From the NCBI RefSeq assembly GCF_024519465.1, contig NZ_JALJRW010000001.1, positions 366,644 to 430,643 of the forward strand: a DNA stretch of 64,000 bases. Reading direction: 5' to 3'. Each line of letters opens with the position of its first letter. Position 1 is the stretch's first letter. The notes below the pieces were generated by a model that was given only the letters and a program-made list of their open reading frames with translations, had not been told where the DNA came from and ran no database searches. This DNA is from Stenotrophomonas sp. Ste86 (lineage in GTDB: Bacteria; Pseudomonadota; Gammaproteobacteria; Xanthomonadales; Xanthomonadaceae). Below are positions 17,995 through 27,485 of this stretch, one piece after another. The position numbers and the translations under genes are program-made.

Positions 17995-19197
17995 ATGAAG
18001 CGTCTGTTTTTCTCGATGGCGTTGTTGCTGATGGCTGGAATGGCTGGCGCAGCGACGAAGGCAGTGGACGGAAAAACCACCGTCATCGTGCTGGGCGTCG
18101 ACCACGCCGCCCAGCTGGTGGCGCGCAACGATCGCCCCGCCCTGCTTGCCGCGTTCCTGGCACATGCCAAGCCCGATGCCATCTGCATCGAGCGCTCGCC
18201 CGAGGCCTTCGCCCGCAACGACTATTACGAATTCACCTACGAAGTCCAGGACGTCGTGGTCCCCTTCGCCCGGCGCAACGGCATCGCGCTGTGCCCCATC
18301 GACTGGGAGCCGCCGGTGGACGATGCCCGGCTCGGCTTCGGCGTGGACCTGGGCGCCGCGCCGGAACTGCGCCCAGCGAGTGGATTCCAGCAGTTCCTGT
18401 CGTTCCCTGCCCCGAGCCACCTCACCCGGGATCTTTTCCACGCCGACGAAGCAAAGAACGTCGCGCGCATCGCGCAGTGGGCCGCAACCCCGGCCAAGCG
18501 CGCAACCGATGATCTGCCGCGCAGGCTGTATCTCTATCGCACTTACCTGCAGGCCCAGCGGGTGGCGGCGGCGGCGAAGGCACATCCAGGTGGCACGGTT
18601 GTCGTGGTGGTCGGCGAGTTCCACAAGCGCGATATCGAAGCGATCCTGGCCGATGCCGCCGACGTGCGCATCGTCCAGCCCTCCAGCCTCGGCAAGCCCA
18701 CCGAGGCGCAGGTGCGCCAGCATGAGCGCCGTGAGTATCGCGTGGCTGTGGCCAGCTTCAACCTTCTGGGCGTCCAGTCCGCCACCGGTAACATCGATCG
18801 CGCATTCGTCCGCGAGACCGTACAGGCACTCAAGGCGGAACAGAACTCCCCCGACGTCAGGCTGATGGAAACCCGCCTGGACCTGCTGGAAGAGCGCATC
18901 ACACCCGCCGCTGCGGTGGACCGCTATCGCCGCATCGCCTCAGACGCCGGCGATGCGCGCTTTACCTGGACCGGCGTAACCGACGCCGCGCGCCTTGATT
19001 CGTACTTCGATCCCTTCGGCAACCTCACCGTGCGCCAACGGGCCTTGATCGAAACGGCACGTGAGCTGCACCGTGCCGGGCGTAGCGAAGAGGCGGCCGG
19101 GATACAGCAGACCCTCGGCAGCGAACTCGGCGAGCGGAAGAAGGCCCAGCTTGCCGGCTACTGGGAGCGCTACATCGCCCCACCGGCCTCGCCGTAA
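17995..19197 (+). CDS. Secreted Tiki/TraB-clan-like protein
   Basis: A 400-residue protein with a signal peptide (MKRLFFSMALLLMAGMAGAA). Conserved-looking elements are GVDHAAQL (GxxH), AICIERSPE (a Glu after a beta strand) and VVVVVGEFHKRDIEAIL (second Gly/His strand), spaced as in the Tiki/TraB/GumN clan of putative metalloproteases and haem-binding proteins. The last ~130 residues look helical. The family assignment rests on these motifs only. The frame is open from 17170, antisense-like to the permease, and the ATG at 17995 gives the signal peptide. Probably periplasmic; function unknown. Confidence 0.7.
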   Translation: MKRLFFSMALLLMAGMAGAATKAVDGKTTVIVLGVDHAAQLVARNDRPALLAAFLAHAKPDAICIERSPEAFARNDYYEFTYEVQDVVVPFARRNGIALCPIDWEPPVDDARLGFGVDLGAAPELRPASGFQQFLSFPAPSHLTRDLFHADEAKNVARIAQWAATPAKRATDDLPRRLYLYRTYLQAQRVAAAAKAHPGGTVVVVVGEFHKRDIEAILADAADVRIVQPSSLGKPTEAQVRQHERREYRVAVASFNLLGVQSATGNIDRAFVRETVQALKAEQNSPDVRLMETRLDLLEERITPAAAVDRYRRIASDAGDARFTWTGVTDAARLDSYFDPFGNLTVRQRALIETARELHRAGRSEEAAGIQQTLGSELGERKKAQLAGYWERYIAPPASP

Positions 19198-19292
19198 GTG
19201 GCCAGCGCGTCCGCCCTGGAGAAAGTTGCCGGGGCCACCTCTACCGTGTTGGGCGAATGTCCGCTCACACCAATCGCCAGCAGCCGGCCAAG

Positions 19293-19649
19293 CTAAAGCA
19301 GCACCTGCCGCGTGCTGCGAAGAAAGCGATGGATCTCGTCTTCCACTGCCTCATCGATCATATAGACCGGCCGCTGGCCATTGGGGCAGCGCAGACGCGG
19401 GGTGGTCCCGAACAAGCGGCAAATCAGCGGGCGCTCCGCGTAGATTTCGCACCCCTGCTTTCCCAGGTAGGGGCAACTGAGCTCGGCCAAGGCAGCATCA
19501 CGCTCGGCGTCGCTCTTGACGGGCAGGCGCGCCATCTCCTCGCTCGACACCGTGACCGGGCCACAGCAGTCGTGGCAGCCGACGATGCAACGGAAGGAAG
19601 GGATCTGCTCGCGCAACCGATCTATCGCGTCGCTATTGGTATAGGGCAT
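19293..19649 (-). CDS. YkgJ-family cysteine cluster protein
   Basis: A 118-residue protein with cysteines arranged as CIVGCHDCCG near the N-terminus, then CPYLGKQGCEIYAERPLICRLF and RLRCPNG. This is the CxxxCxxCC...CxIYxxRPxxCR pattern of YkgJ/UPF0153 proteins, thought to bind zinc or an iron-sulfur cluster. Single gene, convergent with the secreted Tiki-like gene. Biochemical role unknown. Confidence 0.9.
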   Translation of the reverse strand: MPYTNSDAIDRLREQIPSFRCIVGCHDCCGPVTVSSEEMARLPVKSDAERDAALAELSCPYLGKQGCEIYAERPLICRLFGTTPRLRCPNGQRPVYMIDEAVEDEIHRFLRSTRQVLL

Positions 19650-19959
19650 TGCGATGAGCCTCGGTCACGCATCAACGGGAGGGCATTTTACAACCCCGTT
19701 GCCCTGCTGGGCGTAGGCACGCGCCCAATGACGTGAAGCCGCAGCCAAGCGCCGATCGCGATAAGGGCCTGTTTGTGTGCCATCCCGCTTCAGGACCTCA
19801 GCCATAAGCGGGCCCCGGCGTTGATTTCCGCCCATACCTACATTCGCCTGGCTACCGCTGGGACCAGGGAGCCGTATTCAGCACCGGCCCCTGTGAGACC
19901 ATGCGCCGACCAGACCGTCCTTCGCTCCACCGTGATTCGTCGTCGTCAAGGACACACCT
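19650..19959. other. Intergenic region without a clear gene
   Basis: 310 bases between the YkgJ gene and the third small CxxC gene. Only short shadow frames are present. It should hold the divergent promoters; no strong inverted repeat or known riboswitch element was recognised. Confidence 0.5.
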
Positions 19960-20265
19960 ATGCCAGACACTGGCCTGTTCTACCTGTTTGAAGTGTGCTG
20001 TAGCCCAACGAAAACCGCTCAACATGCCTTCCCTGAGATCGAGTTCATACGGGTCCAGTGCAACTCGTGCCGGCACATCTTCAGGGCAACCGAACCACCG
20101 ATCCTGGAAGCGTTCAACGCCGGAGGGGCGGCTATCACGTGTCCCAAATGCGGAACCAGGCAAGCGATCTCGGGGGCGCGATTTGCTGAATACATGGAAC
20201 GCTTCCCAAGCGGCAATTGCGAGGAATACAGGGCCGCCTCTGGCGACGCGGCAAGCTCGCCGTAG
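19960..20265 (+). CDS. Small two-CxxC (zinc-ribbon-like) family protein, copy 3
   Basis: A 101-residue family member with the clearest layout: MPDTGLFYLFEVCCSP, then VQCNSCRHIF, a ~25-residue spacer, and ITCPKCGTRQAISGARFAEYMERF. The two CxxC pairs should bind one zinc. It resembles copy 5 (45712) most closely: TGxFYLFEV, a Gly-rich turn before the second pair, and RQAIS.ARF are shared. It is a single gene without an obvious partner; upstream sequences of the copies do not look alike. Function unknown. Confidence 0.8.
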   Translation: MPDTGLFYLFEVCCSPTKTAQHAFPEIEFIRVQCNSCRHIFRATEPPILEAFNAGGAAITCPKCGTRQAISGARFAEYMERFPSGNCEEYRAASGDAASSP

Positions 20266-20474
20266 ACGACGGCGCCTGCCAGTGCCCGACTTGCGGCCCC
20301 ACCCACACGCCCGGTGTTCTTTGCGCGTCATCCTTGCGGACGCGGCATGAGGGGTACTGCACCCGACACCCTCCGTGGCCCGCCCACGGACCTCAGCCGC
20401 AGCGTGCACGCGCGCCTCGGCTGGAACGGCACTAGTCTCTTCTCTTCATTACTTCCCACGGCAACAGACAGGAC

Positions 20475-20669
20475 ATGACGCCTCTCGACAAAGCCATCCG
20501 CAGAGAAGTTCAGGTTGGAGAGGAAACCTACACCCTGACCATCGACCCCACCGGCCTCAAGCTCGTGTTGAAGGGGCGTAGAAACGGGTTGGAACTGCAG
20601 TGGACCGAGCTGGTCAACGGCGACGCGGCGCTGGCTGCAGCGCTCCAGGCATCCCTCGACGCCAAGTGA
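20475..20669 (+). CDS. Small conserved-looking hypothetical protein
   Basis: A 64-residue acidic/basic soluble protein (MTPLDKAIRREVQVGEETYTLTIDPTGLKLVLKGRRNGLELQWTELV...) with a beta-strand-rich centre and a helical end (AALAAALQASLDAK). The codon pattern matches the host and the start is ATG. No signal peptide, no cysteine motif, no recognisable family. It stands alone between copy 3 of the CxxC family and the TetR gene. Confidence 0.7.
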   Translation: MTPLDKAIRREVQVGEETYTLTIDPTGLKLVLKGRRNGLELQWTELVNGDAALAAALQASLDAK

Positions 20670-20839
20670 CGCCCACCGGGCCGAAAGCCCCGCACGTATC
20701 TACTTCCGCTTGTCCGACACGCTGGCCAGCCTCCCCGTCACCAGCAGCGGCTGGCCATCTTTGGCCTCTTCCCCGCCTTGCAGGCTGGCCTGTTCGAGTT
20801 CGCCGCGCAGCGCGTTGACGCAAATTGCGTCCGGTCAGG

Positions 20840-21484
20840 TCACTCCCCCAGCACGCGTGAGATCGCGGCCCTCAACAGTCTGGCCAGGGTCTCCTTCGCC
20901 AGCCCGGGGTCGCGCACGGCACGCATCGCCAGGCCCTCCACCAGTAGCCGCAGCAGCAAGGTGCGCTCGTCGATCTCTCCCTCGTCCGGGCTGCGACCAC
21001 GCGCGATGTCGTGATGACGCAACCAGGCGCCGATCGCCGCGCTTGTCTGTCGATCATGTCGCCGCAGCACCTCGGCCACCACCGGATCACGGTGGGCTTC
21101 AGCGGTGATTTCCGCATACAGCGCCACGTTGGCAATGGCATTGCCAGCGGTCTCCAACGTCTCCCCCTGCGCCCACACGTCGTAGCAACGCAGCAGCCCT
21201 TCCACCAGGTCCGCCGCTTCCGGCATCTGGCCGATGGACGCCTGGTCGTGGGCGAGCTGCCGCTCGATCAGCGCCAGGATCAGCGCCCGCTTGTTGGCGA
21301 AGTAGCGATACATCAGCCCCTGGCTGATCTCCGCCTCGGCGGCGATCTCGCTGATCGAGCCGGCATGGAAGCCACGGGCGATGAAGCAGCGTTGCGCCGC
21401 GTCGAGGATCCGCTGGCGCTGGGCGTCGGCACGGGCCGCAGCGGCGTCTTCGGCGGGTGCGCCGGCAAGGGGAGTAAGCGTCAT
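20840..21484 (-). CDS. TetR-family regulator
   Basis: A 214-residue repressor-type protein with an N-terminal HTH (QRILDAAQRCFIARGFHAGSISEIAAEAEISQGLMYRYFANKRAL) and a helical ligand domain. It is divergent from the TonB receptor/phosphatase operon. An 18-bp near-palindrome (21538-21555) sits in the 128-bp gap and is the likely operator controlling both directions. The ligand is unknown; it may be the nutrient or signal imported by the receptor. Confidence 0.93.
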   Translation of the reverse strand: MTLTPLAGAPAEDAAAARADAQRQRILDAAQRCFIARGFHAGSISEIAAEAEISQGLMYRYFANKRALILALIERQLAHDQASIGQMPEAADLVEGLLRCYDVWAQGETLETAGNAIANVALYAEITAEAHRDPVVAEVLRRHDRQTSAAIGAWLRHHDIARGRSPDEGEIDERTLLLRLLVEGLAMRAVRDPGLAKETLARLLRAAISRVLGE

Positions 21485-21537
21485 TGCTCGTCGTAGAGGG
21501 CGTCCAGTTGATGACGGATGTTACGGCATTCGAAAGG

Positions 21538-21555
21538 TGAATGAACGGTCATTCA
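21538..21555. promoter_or_regulatory. Probable TetR operator
   Basis: TGAATGA-ACGG-TCATTCA: perfect 7-bp arms around a 4-bp centre. It lies 53 bp before the tetR start and 57 bp before the receptor ATG. Arm length and placement are typical of TetR-family operators in divergent pairs. Confidence 0.7.
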
Positions 21556-21612
21556 TCTGTCATTCCACGCGTCCAGACTGCGCCGGCCTTCCCCCTCCCG
21601 CGAACCCATCCG

Positions 21613-23895
21613 ATGCGCCACGCCCCGCTGCACCGCCACCTGTTAGCCCTTGCCATCGCCACCGCCCTGCCCGGCATTGCCCTGGCCAACGACGCCGAAC
21701 CCGCCGCCAACGCAGACACCGCCGCCCGCGACGTGGTCGCGCTGGACCAGGTGGTGGTCACGGCGCAGAAGCGCGCCACCAACCTGCAGGAGACGCCCAT
21801 CTCCGTCTCCGTGGTGGATGCCGAAGCACTGAAGGACCGCAGCGCCATCTCCATCGGCAGCCTCGCCGATGGCTCGATCCCCTCGCTGCGCGTCACCCCG
21901 TTCGCCACCCGCAGCTCGGCACTGAACATCGGCATCCGCGGCATCGGCGCGTCCGGCGATGCCAACCAGCCCGCGCGAGACGCCGGTGTGGGCGTTTACG
22001 TCGATGGCGTGTTCATGGGCCGCGCGCAGGGCCTGGGCAGCATGCTGTATGACGTGGAGCGCATCGAGGTATTGAAGGGGCCGCAAGGCACCCTGTTCGG
22101 CCGCAACACCGAAGGCGGCGCACTCAGCATCGTCACCAAACAGCCCACCGGCGAGTTCGGCGGCAGCGTCAGCGCGGGCGTGTCCAACTACAGCGGCTAC
22201 ACCACCGGCCTGCACCTGGACCTGCCCAAGGTGGGCGATGTGAGCGTCAAGATCGACGCGGTGCAGGCCAAGCGCGGCGGCACCACCGACAACCCGATGC
22301 GTGGCGAGCGCGACTTCAACAGCTATGACAAGCGCGGCGCCCGCATCAGCGCACTGTGGCAGCCCAGCGACACCTTCTCCGCGCTGTATGCCTTCGACAC
22401 CTCCTATGACGCCACCACGCCGTACCACACCCAACTGCTGGTACCGGGTGCCTTCGTGAGCCCGCTGCAGAAAGCCGGTGCCAGCGAGGATCGCCGCGAT
22501 TCGTCCATCCTCGGCGGCCCGCAGGAAGACAACATCGGCCGCACCAGCGGCCACCTGCTCAACCTCGGCTGGACCCTGAGCGACACCCTCGAACTGAAGT
22601 CGATCAGCTCCTACCGCGAGCTCACCCAGGGCCAGTTCGACATGGGCCTGGTCGACGCGATCTCCGCGTACGGCGGTCCGAACACTCCCTTCGCCCGCTA
22701 CAGCCTTGCCCAGGTCTACCAGCACCAGTACAGCCAGGAATTCCAGCTGATCGGCACCACCTCGCAGGTGCAGTTCCTGGCCGGTGCCTTCTACTATCAC
22801 GAAACCGCCGGCGACAACGCGCAGACGCCCAACATGCTGCTGTGGGGGCCGGGCGGCAACAGCTACACGCTCAACCCGGCCACCAACCCGTTGAACCTCG
22901 CCAACGTGCGCATCGACCGCGCCAGCAAGGCGTGGACCGACAGCCTGGGCCTCTTCGGCCAGGCCACCTGGACGCCGGCTTCGCTCGAGCGCCTGCACCT
23001 CACCGCCGGCGGCCGCTACACCCGCGATGACAAGAAAGGCAGCCTGTATATCGTCAACGGTGCGGCCACCCAGCTGGCCTTCGACGATGCCTGGGGCCGC
23101 TTCGATCCCATGGTGAACATCGCCTACGACCTGGGCGAAAGCGCAATGGTGTACGCCAAGTACAGCACCGGCTTCAAGGCCGGCGGCGCCAACTCGCGCT
23201 CCACCACGTTCACCGCCTTTGCCCCGGAAGAAGTAACCGCCATCGAGCTCGGCTTCAAGTCGCAGTTCTGGGACAACCGCGCGCGCCTCAATCTGGCCCT
23301 GTTCGATTCGAAGATCGAACACAAGCAGATGGACTTCTCGCTGCCCTTCGACCCCAACAGCGGCGAAACCCGTACCACCATGGTCACCACCAACGCGCTC
23401 AGCAACGGCAGCTCGCGCGGTGCCGAGCTGGAGTTCAACGTGGTGCCGGTGGACAACCTCACCGTCGGCCTGAACTACGCCTACACCAAGATCGACGCAC
23501 AGCGCGCCGTCGACCCGTTCGGCGCGGGCGTACAGGTCACCGTGCAACCGCTGCTGGCGCCGAAGAACGCCGGCAGCCTGTCGCTGGACTACCTGGTGCC
23601 GTTCGCCAATTTCGCCGCGCTCAAGTTCCACCTGGACGGCAACTGGTCCGACGGCTACTACACCAGCGAATACGACCAGATGCTCACCGACAGCTCCTTC
23701 ATCGTCAACGCACGCGTGGCCCTGATCGACGTCCCCCTCAACAGCACCGGCTCGACCATGGCCATTTCACTGTGGGCGCGCAACCTGCTCGACGAAGAAC
23801 ACCTGTTCTACAAGCTCAACAACGCCTCGCTTGGCCAGAGCGGCATCTTCAATGATCCGCGCACCTACGGCCTGGACGTCACCGTCAACTTCTGA
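21613..23895 (+). CDS. TonB-dependent receptor (CirA/FyuA-like)
   Basis: A 760-residue outer-membrane receptor with a signal peptide (MRHAPLHRHLLALAIATALPGIALA), a TonB-box region (LDQVVVTAQKR), a plug domain (VYVDGVFMGRAQGLGSMLYDVERIEVLKGPQGTLFGRN, a very typical signature) and a barrel ending GLDVTVNF. The frame is open from 21541, but the ATG at 21613 gives the signal peptide. It is followed 16 bp later by a secreted tyrosine phosphatase, and a divergent TetR probably represses both. The substrate is not evident; the phosphatase partner suggests a phosphorylated organic nutrient. Confidence 0.93.
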   Translation: MRHAPLHRHLLALAIATALPGIALANDAEPAANADTAARDVVALDQVVVTAQKRATNLQETPISVSVVDAEALKDRSAISIGSLADGSIPSLRVTPFATRSSALNIGIRGIGASGDANQPARDAGVGVYVDGVFMGRAQGLGSMLYDVERIEVLKGPQGTLFGRNTEGGALSIVTKQPTGEFGGSVSAGVSNYSGYTTGLHLDLPKVGDVSVKIDAVQAKRGGTTDNPMRGERDFNSYDKRGARISALWQPSDTFSALYAFDTSYDATTPYHTQLLVPGAFVSPLQKAGASEDRRDSSILGGPQEDNIGRTSGHLLNLGWTLSDTLELKSISSYRELTQGQFDMGLVDAISAYGGPNTPFARYSLAQVYQHQYSQEFQLIGTTSQVQFLAGAFYYHETAGDNAQTPNMLLWGPGGNSYTLNPATNPLNLANVRIDRASKAWTDSLGLFGQATWTPASLERLHLTAGGRYTRDDKKGSLYIVNGAATQLAFDDAWGRFDPMVNIAYDLGESAMVYAKYSTGFKAGGANSRSTTFTAFAPEEVTAIELGFKSQFWDNRARLNLALFDSKIEHKQMDFSLPFDPNSGETRTTMVTTNALSNGSSRGAELEFNVVPVDNLTVGLNYAYTKIDAQRAVDPFGAGVQVTVQPLLAPKNAGSLSLDYLVPFANFAALKFHLDGNWSDGYYTSEYDQMLTDSSFIVNARVALIDVPLNSTGSTMAISLWARNLLDEEHLFYKLNNASLGQSGIFNDPRTYGLDVTVNF

Positions 23896-23911
23896 CCGCC
23901 TGGAGAACCCG

Positions 23912-24817
23912 ATGAAGAACCGAACCGCCCCACTCGCCCTCGCCGTTGCCCTGAGCCTGCCCCTGATCAGCGGCGCAGGCGCAGCGCTCGCACGCGCGCC
24001 CGCCGCCGACACCACCAGCGCCGCCCTGCGTACCGCCAACGTGCAGCCGGTCGCCGCCGATGCACAGCGCGTCATCCCGCTGCAGGGCGCATGGAACACC
24101 CGCACCTTCGCCGGCCTGCACGGCAGCCAGGGCCCCATCCCGGCCAGCGCGTTCGTGCGCACCTCGGACCTGGGCCGCCTGACCGCCGCCGACCGCGACG
24201 CGCTGGCCGCCGCCGGCGTCACCCTGGACATCGACCTGCGCACCGCCGATGAGCAGGCGCAGTCGCCGGACCTGCTGGCCACCGATGCGCGCTTTGCCTA
24301 CCAGCGGACCTCGCTGATGGGCACCGAGAAGATGGACCTGCAGAAGATGATGACCACGTTCCCCGATTCGCTGGGCGCCGCTTACGTGCAGTGGCTGGAC
24401 CACAGCCAGCCGCAGTTCAAACAGGTCTTCCAGCGCATCGCGGCCGAGCGCGACGGCACCGTGCTGTTCCACTGCACCGCCGGCAAGGACCGCACCGGCA
24501 TCATCGCCGGGCTGCTGCTCGACCTGGCCGGGGTCTCGCGCGCGGACATCGTGCACAACTACGCCATCTCCGCGCACTACCTGGAGGGGCAGCCCAAGGA
24601 CAGCGCGATGAACGCGCAGATCATGGAACTGATCAAGCAGAACCCGGAGATCGGCAGGAAGATGGCCGGTATGGCCGGCACGGCACCGGAGAACATGGAC
24701 ATGTTCCTGGCAGCGCTGCATAAGCAGTACGGCGGTGCAGAGGGCTATCTGAAGTCCATCGGCGTGAGCGAGGCGGAAATCGATCAGCTGAAGGTGCGGC
24801 TGGGTCAGGCGGGTTGA
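23912..24817 (+). CDS. Secreted tyrosine-phosphatase-family protein
   Basis: A 301-residue protein with a signal peptide (to about residue 29) and a dual-specificity/tyrosine phosphatase fold (Y_phosphatase3-like). The P-loop is HCTAGKDRTG with nucleophile C188 and R194, and an IDLR strand lies upstream. As a likely periplasmic enzyme in one operon with a TonB receptor it may dephosphorylate an imported compound rather than act in signalling; that is inference. The gap to the receptor is 16 bp with GGAG ahead of the ATG. Confidence 0.9.
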   Translation: MKNRTAPLALAVALSLPLISGAGAALARAPAADTTSAALRTANVQPVAADAQRVIPLQGAWNTRTFAGLHGSQGPIPASAFVRTSDLGRLTAADRDALAAAGVTLDIDLRTADEQAQSPDLLATDARFAYQRTSLMGTEKMDLQKMMTTFPDSLGAAYVQWLDHSQPQFKQVFQRIAAERDGTVLFHCTAGKDRTGIIAGLLLDLAGVSRADIVHNYAISAHYLEGQPKDSAMNAQIMELIKQNPEIGRKMAGMAGTAPENMDMFLAALHKQYGGAEGYLKSIGVSEAEIDQLKVRLGQAG

Positions 24818-24857
24818 GTGACCCGGGCAGACCTGGCCAACCGATAGAAAAGCACAA

Positions 24858-24880
24858 GAGCCCTGGATAGTCCGGGGCTC
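24858..24880 (+). terminator. Hairpin after the phosphatase gene
   Basis: GAGCCCTGGA / TCCGGGGCTC, a 10-bp stem with one G-T wobble and a 3-nt loop, 40 bases past the stop. The downstream T-run is weak, so termination is probable but not certain. Confidence 0.55.
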
Positions 24881-25025
24881 CTGCGTTGCCTGCACCCTCT
24901 GGTGGCCCCACGCCCACAGCTGCGGTGGACATCAACCCTTGCCTCGCAGAGGACCTGCCGGGACGCGCCGCCTTGTGCCCGCCTCGGCCGACCAAGGCGT
25001 GTGCCATCCAACGCGTCGGTGCCGA

Positions 25026-26207
25026 TCAGGGAACCGAAGACTCCAGCTCTCCCTGGCGCCGCATTTGCAGGTACAACGCCATCACAGCAATCACCGCGGC
25101 CGACGCGCCCGTCAGCGGGATGGACGCCAATGACGCATAACTGATCGTAAGGCCGCCCAATGCGCCGCCCAGCGCAGTCCCCAGATTGAAAGAGGCAATG
25201 TTCAACCCCGCCGCCACCGAACTGTAGGCGGGAATGAAGCGCTGGGCCTGCCTGAGCAGCCGCAGCGTCAGCAGGGTCACGATGGCGAAGAAGCAGATGC
25301 CCAGCGTGCCGATCAGAAGCATCATCGGCACCGGCAAGCTTGCCACGCCGTACAGGCCGAGCAGATTCAGCGCCAACGCGACCAACGCCAACCGGATGCT
25401 GCGATCCACGTCCGTCGCGTCGGCAAGGAAGCCTCCCAGAAGATTGCCGGCGATCGCGCAGATGCCGAACAACAGCATCCCCAGGCTCAGCCACTGCACG
25501 CCCACCGCAGTGACCTGCTGCAGATACGGCGAGACGAACGTAAAGAACGAAAACGTGGCAACGCTGACGAGCGCGCCGATACCGGCGGTGATCAGCAGCT
25601 GCGGATGGGCGATGGCCTTGATGCCCTTCCACGCGCCACCGCCGGTTGAACCCGCTTCCGCCTCACCGCGTGGCATGCAGAGCGCCAGGCCAAGCATGCC
25701 CCCCGCACTGAGCACGCCAATCGCCATGAAAATCACGCGCCAGGACCACAGGCTTCCCAGATAGGTGCCGAGCGGAACACCGATGGCCAGTGCGAGCGTC
25801 AGCCCGATCCACACCACCGACAGCGCCCGACCGGATCGCTGTGGATCCACCAGCCGGGTGGCCGCGTCGGAGGCCACCGCCATGAACACGCCGTGGCCCA
25901 GGCCGACCACGAAGCGGACAGCCAGCAGAACCACCAGATTGGGCGACGCACTCATCAGCAGGCTGCCCACCCCAAGCAAGGCCGTAGCCAGCAACAGGAT
26001 ATGCCTGTCCCGCCAGTGGGCGACCAGCGCGGTGATGAACGGTGCCCCGATGGCGGCACCCAGTGCGTAAGCGGCAATGGCCGTACCGACGAGGGAAATG
26101 GGCGCATCAAGATCGTCGGCAATGGCGGTCAACAGCCCCGCGACGACGAACTCGGAAAGACCGAACGCGAATGCGCACAGCGAAAATACATAGATGGCGG
26201 CGGGCAT
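25026..26207 (-). CDS. MFS exporter (AraJ-like)
   Basis: A 393-residue twelve-helix major-facilitator protein (MPAAIYVFSLCAFAFGLSEFVVAGLLTAIADDL), with the layout of the AraJ/NepI-type drug or sugar efflux branch. The motif after helix 2 is ALVAHWRDRHILL. It lies 101 bp downstream of the LysR gene in the same orientation, so LysR may control it. Substrate unknown. Confidence 0.88.
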   Translation of the reverse strand: MPAAIYVFSLCAFAFGLSEFVVAGLLTAIADDLDAPISLVGTAIAAYALGAAIGAPFITALVAHWRDRHILLLATALLGVGSLLMSASPNLVVLLAVRFVVGLGHGVFMAVASDAATRLVDPQRSGRALSVVWIGLTLALAIGVPLGTYLGSLWSWRVIFMAIGVLSAGGMLGLALCMPRGEAEAGSTGGGAWKGIKAIAHPQLLITAGIGALVSVATFSFFTFVSPYLQQVTAVGVQWLSLGMLLFGICAIAGNLLGGFLADATDVDRSIRLALVALALNLLGLYGVASLPVPMMLLIGTLGICFFAIVTLLTLRLLRQAQRFIPAYSSVAAGLNIASFNLGTALGGALGGLTISYASLASIPLTGASAAVIAVMALYLQMRRQGELESSVP

Positions 26208-26308
26208 TGCAGATCCTCAGCAGCGGGGCCGCCGAAGACTAGTGGCTTGCCTGGTGTGGGTGAAGGACTGTCTGCATACCGCACCAAGACGCGGCGCGTC
26301 TCATCCGA

Positions 26309-27214
26309 TCAGGGCGGTGACAAGGTCTCCAGGACCGCCTCTATCAACCGGTCGCGGATCGCCGATGCCCGGGTCTCGTTCCAGGCCATGAACAGGTCCA
26401 GGCGGGACAGCGCATCGGAAGCGTCCACCTGGAGCGGGCGGAACACCACGTCCGTTCGCGCATTTGTGGCGAGGGACGCGGGCAGTAGCGCGACGCCGAA
26501 CCCAGCGGCCACCAGGGCGATCAGGGTCTGCATCTGTCGGCCGTGCTGCACGATGTCGGGAACAAACCCCGCCGCGTGGCACAGGCTGAGAAGCTGGTCA
26601 TGGAAGCCCTTGCCGAGCGTCCGCGGTGAGGCGACGAACGCGTCGTTCTTAAGCAGTTGCAGCGCGATGGTCGGGGCCGCTTCCAGCCGATGGCCGGCAG
26701 GCAGCGCGACGACAATCGGTTCGCTCGACACGGTGGCCAGACGCAGGTGCGGGACAGACGTTCCGGGCGACCGCATGAACCCAATATCCGCCCTGCCCTG
26801 CTCCAGCGCGATCACCTGCTCCTGGGTTGTGGCTTCCACCATGGTGAACGAAATGCCGGGGGAAGCATGTCGGAAACCGCGAAGCGCGCGAAGCAGAGGG
26901 GCATAGGGCGCGATGTTGATGAAGGTCAGCGTAAGGTGGCCCTCAATCCCTTCCGCCACCCGTCGCGTCTGCGCCACGCCCTCCGCCAACGCGCGCAAGG
27001 TGCTGCGCGCAGTGACAAGGAACGCCGCGCCGGCCGCGGTCAGTGCCACACTGCGATTGGTGCGCACGAACAGAGGCGCACCGACGGCGCTCTCAAGCTT
27101 GCGGATCGCCTGGCTCAGCGGAGGCTGGGCCATGTGCAGCCGCTCGGCGGCACGATTGAAATGCAGCTCTTCAGCAACGGCAACGAACTGTTGGAGCAGG
27201 CGGGTCTCTATCAC
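26309..27214 (-). CDS. LysR-family regulator
   Basis: A 301-residue regulator with N-terminal winged HTH (LLQQFVAVAEELHFNRAAERLHMAQPPLSQAIRKLESAVGAPLFVRTNR) and a C-terminal substrate-binding domain. The GTG at 27214 (VIETRLLQQF) is the family start; the frame is open further upstream to 27271. LysR proteins usually activate a neighbour, here most simply the MFS exporter downstream on the same strand. Confidence 0.9.
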   Translation of the reverse strand: MIETRLLQQFVAVAEELHFNRAAERLHMAQPPLSQAIRKLESAVGAPLFVRTNRSVALTAAGAAFLVTARSTLRALAEGVAQTRRVAEGIEGHLTLTFINIAPYAPLLRALRGFRHASPGISFTMVEATTQEQVIALEQGRADIGFMRSPGTSVPHLRLATVSSEPIVVALPAGHRLEAAPTIALQLLKNDAFVASPRTLGKGFHDQLLSLCHAAGFVPDIVQHGRQMQTLIALVAAGFGVALLPASLATNARTDVVFRPLQVDASDALSRLDLFMAWNETRASAIRDRLIEAVLETLSPP

Positions 27215-27485
27215 TGAAACGCCACACCTCTTGTTTCCCCTGGATTGGGCGTGGTCAACATAGCAAATCACTGCGCCTGGGGCGCCGACGCGTTCGCGAT
27301 CTCAACGCCCCCCCACTCTGCCATGCACCCACCCAAGTCTATCCAGGGCGCGTCAGCCACGGGACTCGCGCTTCTGCTTTCCGGGGTCGGCATGGTCTTC
27401 AGGCATCTGCCTTGGCTTGAGCGCTGCCATGGCGGTCCCGAGGTCCGCTTCCGGCCAGAAGCGGGCCATTGACCGCCCAATCTGC

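Noticed and set aside
21643-23631. 662-codon frame antisense to the second TonB receptor
   Set aside because: Shadow of a well-supported gene; no start signal or domain.
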